From Chloroflexi bacterium RBG_16_57_11 (GTDB taxonomy: Bacteria > Chloroflexota > Anaerolineae > Anaerolineales > UBA4823): a stretch of 21,357 nt of DNA. Below, piece after piece: positions 20,188 to 21,357 of this stretch (position 1 is its first letter; the number at the start of each line of letters is the position of its first letter). The DNA lies in contig MGNS01000127.1 of the NCBI GenBank assembly GCA_001795165.1, positions 3,856 through 25,212 on the forward strand, in the 5' to 3' direction. A program made the translations under genes and the position numbers. Under the pieces are notes generated by a model. It saw only the letters and a program-made list of their open reading frames with translations. It ran no database searches and was not told the origin of the DNA.

Positions 20188-21357
20188 TCAGCTTTTTGTG
20201 TTGATCCAGGCCTGCTCCCGCTCGACAATGGCATGAATTGCCTTTTGTACCTCAACCGGCAGCGGCTCGACGGTATGGCTCGCAAGGATCGACTCAATCT
20301 GCCTGGCGGCGCGTTCTTCCAGGGTCGTCGAGCCGCGCTTTTGCCACACCGAATAGGGATTCTTATCGATCAGCCTGGAATAATACGGCTCTTTGAAATG
20401 CCGCAGGGTGTGCGCATGCCCCAGGTAGTTGCCGGTCGGGCCAAGCTCTTCGATCACGTCCACAGCCAGGGTCTCATCGTTCACCGGTATGCCCGCCGTG
20501 GCCGCACGCAAAAAGCCCAGGATTTCATTGCAGATGACGATCATCTGCAGCGAGCCTTGCAGACCGGCATCCATAAAACCGACATCGTGGACGATGTTCG
20601 CCCCGTGCAGCAAAGCGGTAACCAGGCTGATGGTGGCTTCAAAGCTGCATTGCTGGTCCATGACCTTTGAATCGGTGGAGCCGCCCAGGCCGAACACGGG
20701 CAGGTCGTAATACTTGCCCATCGTGGTGGGGACGCCTTGCTCATCCGCCAGCACGTAATTGCCCACCATAGTCTGCAGGTTATACGGGCCGCCGTTCCAG
20801 CCAGGTACCCCCACCGGGACGCCCGGGTGGATCAGTTGCGCCAGGACGATGCCCAGCAACACACCGGCGTTCATCGAGGCCTCGCAGCCGGCGATCGTCA
20901 CCGGCGAATTTACGCCGCCAGCGTTGAGCGGGATCCACAGTAACGGAAGGCCTTTTTCCGCCAGGAACATGCACTTTTGCAGCGCTTCCTGGTTCATGGT
21001 CATGCCGGAGGTGACGTTTATGTAGCAGGTGGCAAATGGCTTATGCTGGAAGGCCTGCGCGCTGCCGGCCACGACCTCGCACATCTCGATCGCCGCTACA
21101 CAGCCCTCGAAGTCTGGGGTGACGAAGACGATTGGCTTGGTGGTCGTGTTGAGCATGATTTCCATCTGGTAGCGGTCGTATACTCGCTGGTCGGCATCTT
21201 CCGGCAGGAAGGCCGACATGACAAAGTCGATTTCGGGCAGCGCATGCATGAGCGTCGCCGCCTGGCGCACATCCTCCAACAGCGGCTTACGGCGCTCTCC
21301 GGTGCGGTGATCGAGTACGTTCAGGCAATCCGAGCCGCCTCCGAAATAGGTATTGTA
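20188..21357 (-). CDS. Second MttB-family methyltransferase, 5'-truncated by the right edge
   Basis: The open frame runs through the right edge without a start (reading Y-N-T-Y-F-G-G-G-S from 21357), so 389 codons plus the stop are visible and perhaps 100 residues are missing. It aligns motif by motif with the gene at 16172-17638: YFGGGSDCLNVLDHRTGERRKP against YFGPGPTCTYYQDPETGERRKS, LPEIDFVMS against LPNLDYAMS, IVHDVGFMDAGLQGS against LVHDVGFLDCADIGS, and KNPYSVWQKRGSTTLEERAARQ at the end. No in-frame TAG is present, so it is also the pyrrolysine-free type. The apparent TTG start at 21279 is internal and wrong. The differences in the HDVGF-MDAG segment, which lies in the methyl-donor pocket region, suggest the two paralogues may use different substrates. 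It is 89 nt upstream of the PLP gene in the same direction. Confidence 0.9.
   Translation of the reverse strand, partial: YNTYFGGGSDCLNVLDHRTGERRKPLLEDVRQAATLMHALPEIDFVMSAFLPEDADQRVYDRYQMEIMLNTTTKPIVFVTPDFEGCVAAIEMCEVVAGSAQAFQHKPFATCYINVTSGMTMNQEALQKCMFLAEKGLPLLWIPLNAGGVNSPVTIAGCEASMNAGVLLGIVLAQLIHPGVPVGVPGWNGGPYNLQTMVGNYVLADEQGVPTTMGKYYDLPVFGLGGSTDSKVMDQQCSFEATISLVTALLHGANIVHDVGFMDAGLQGSLQMIVICNEILGFLRAATAGIPVNDETLAVDVIEELGPTGNYLGHAHTLRHFKEPYYSRLIDKNPYSVWQKRGSTTLEERAARQIESILASHTVEPLPVEVQKAIHAIVEREQAWINTKS

Noticed and set aside
21200..21279. A TTG start at 21279 for the right-hand MttB-like protein
   Set aside because: Homology to the downstream paralogue continues through the TTG to the window edge (YFGGGS...GERRKP), so the start lies outside.

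Overview
The window reads as a chromosomal segment of an uncultured-type bacterium, most likely a member of Chloroflexota (Anaerolineae-like). The assignment is an inference from several things together: a large LAL/MalT-type LuxR regulator, secreted proteins with Thr/Pro-rich TPTP-style linkers and a C-terminal hydrophobic LFLPIVNR ending, non-pyrrolysine MttB-family methyltransferases, and dispersed palindromes ending in GCACCTAC. No tRNA, rRNA, CRISPR array, transposase or phage gene was seen.

Layout. 1-122: the tail-less fragment of a Nudix hydrolase running off the left edge. 303-3107: a 934-residue ATP-dependent LuxR regulator with a good promoter and a 12-bp inverted repeat in its leader, closed by a strong terminator. 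3188-5900: a co-directional set headed by three 12-bp-spaced TACAAC direct repeats: a 97-aa conserved small protein, two small multi-pass membrane proteins, an ICMT-like membrane methyltransferase and a flavodoxin-fold quinone reductase. 6038-6406: a small membrane/coiled-coil protein on the minus strand. 6627-8550: a DinB-like protein and a membrane-anchored C39-like peptidase with TPRs. 8623-11226: a secreted protein of about 14 SYYD-type repeats. 11287-13465 (minus): a tight three-gene operon of two Deg-like serine proteases and a LuxR protein with a degenerate receiver. 13674-16085: proB-proA, the first two steps of proline synthesis. 16172-21357 (minus): MttB-like methyltransferase, class I aminotransferase, Cys/Met-metabolism PLP enzyme, and a second MttB-like gene cut by the right edge.

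How the parts may work together. The regulator and the direct repeats just downstream look like a local activator-target pair controlling the membrane cassette. The two proteases and pseudo-receiver overlap or nearly abut, so they are probably translated as one unit. The right-hand cluster (two MttB paralogues plus two PLP enzymes, with a 4-nt stop/start overlap and a Shine-Dalgarno that overlaps a stop codon) is the best candidate for an undescribed pathway. It would be corrinoid-dependent demethylation of a quaternary amine with amino-acid processing by the PLP enzymes. No corrinoid protein lies inside the window, so this remains a hypothesis.

Base composition shifts by eye from AT-richer (about 120-6600) to GC-richer (after about 6600), so the regulator-plus-membrane cassette may have a different history from the rest.
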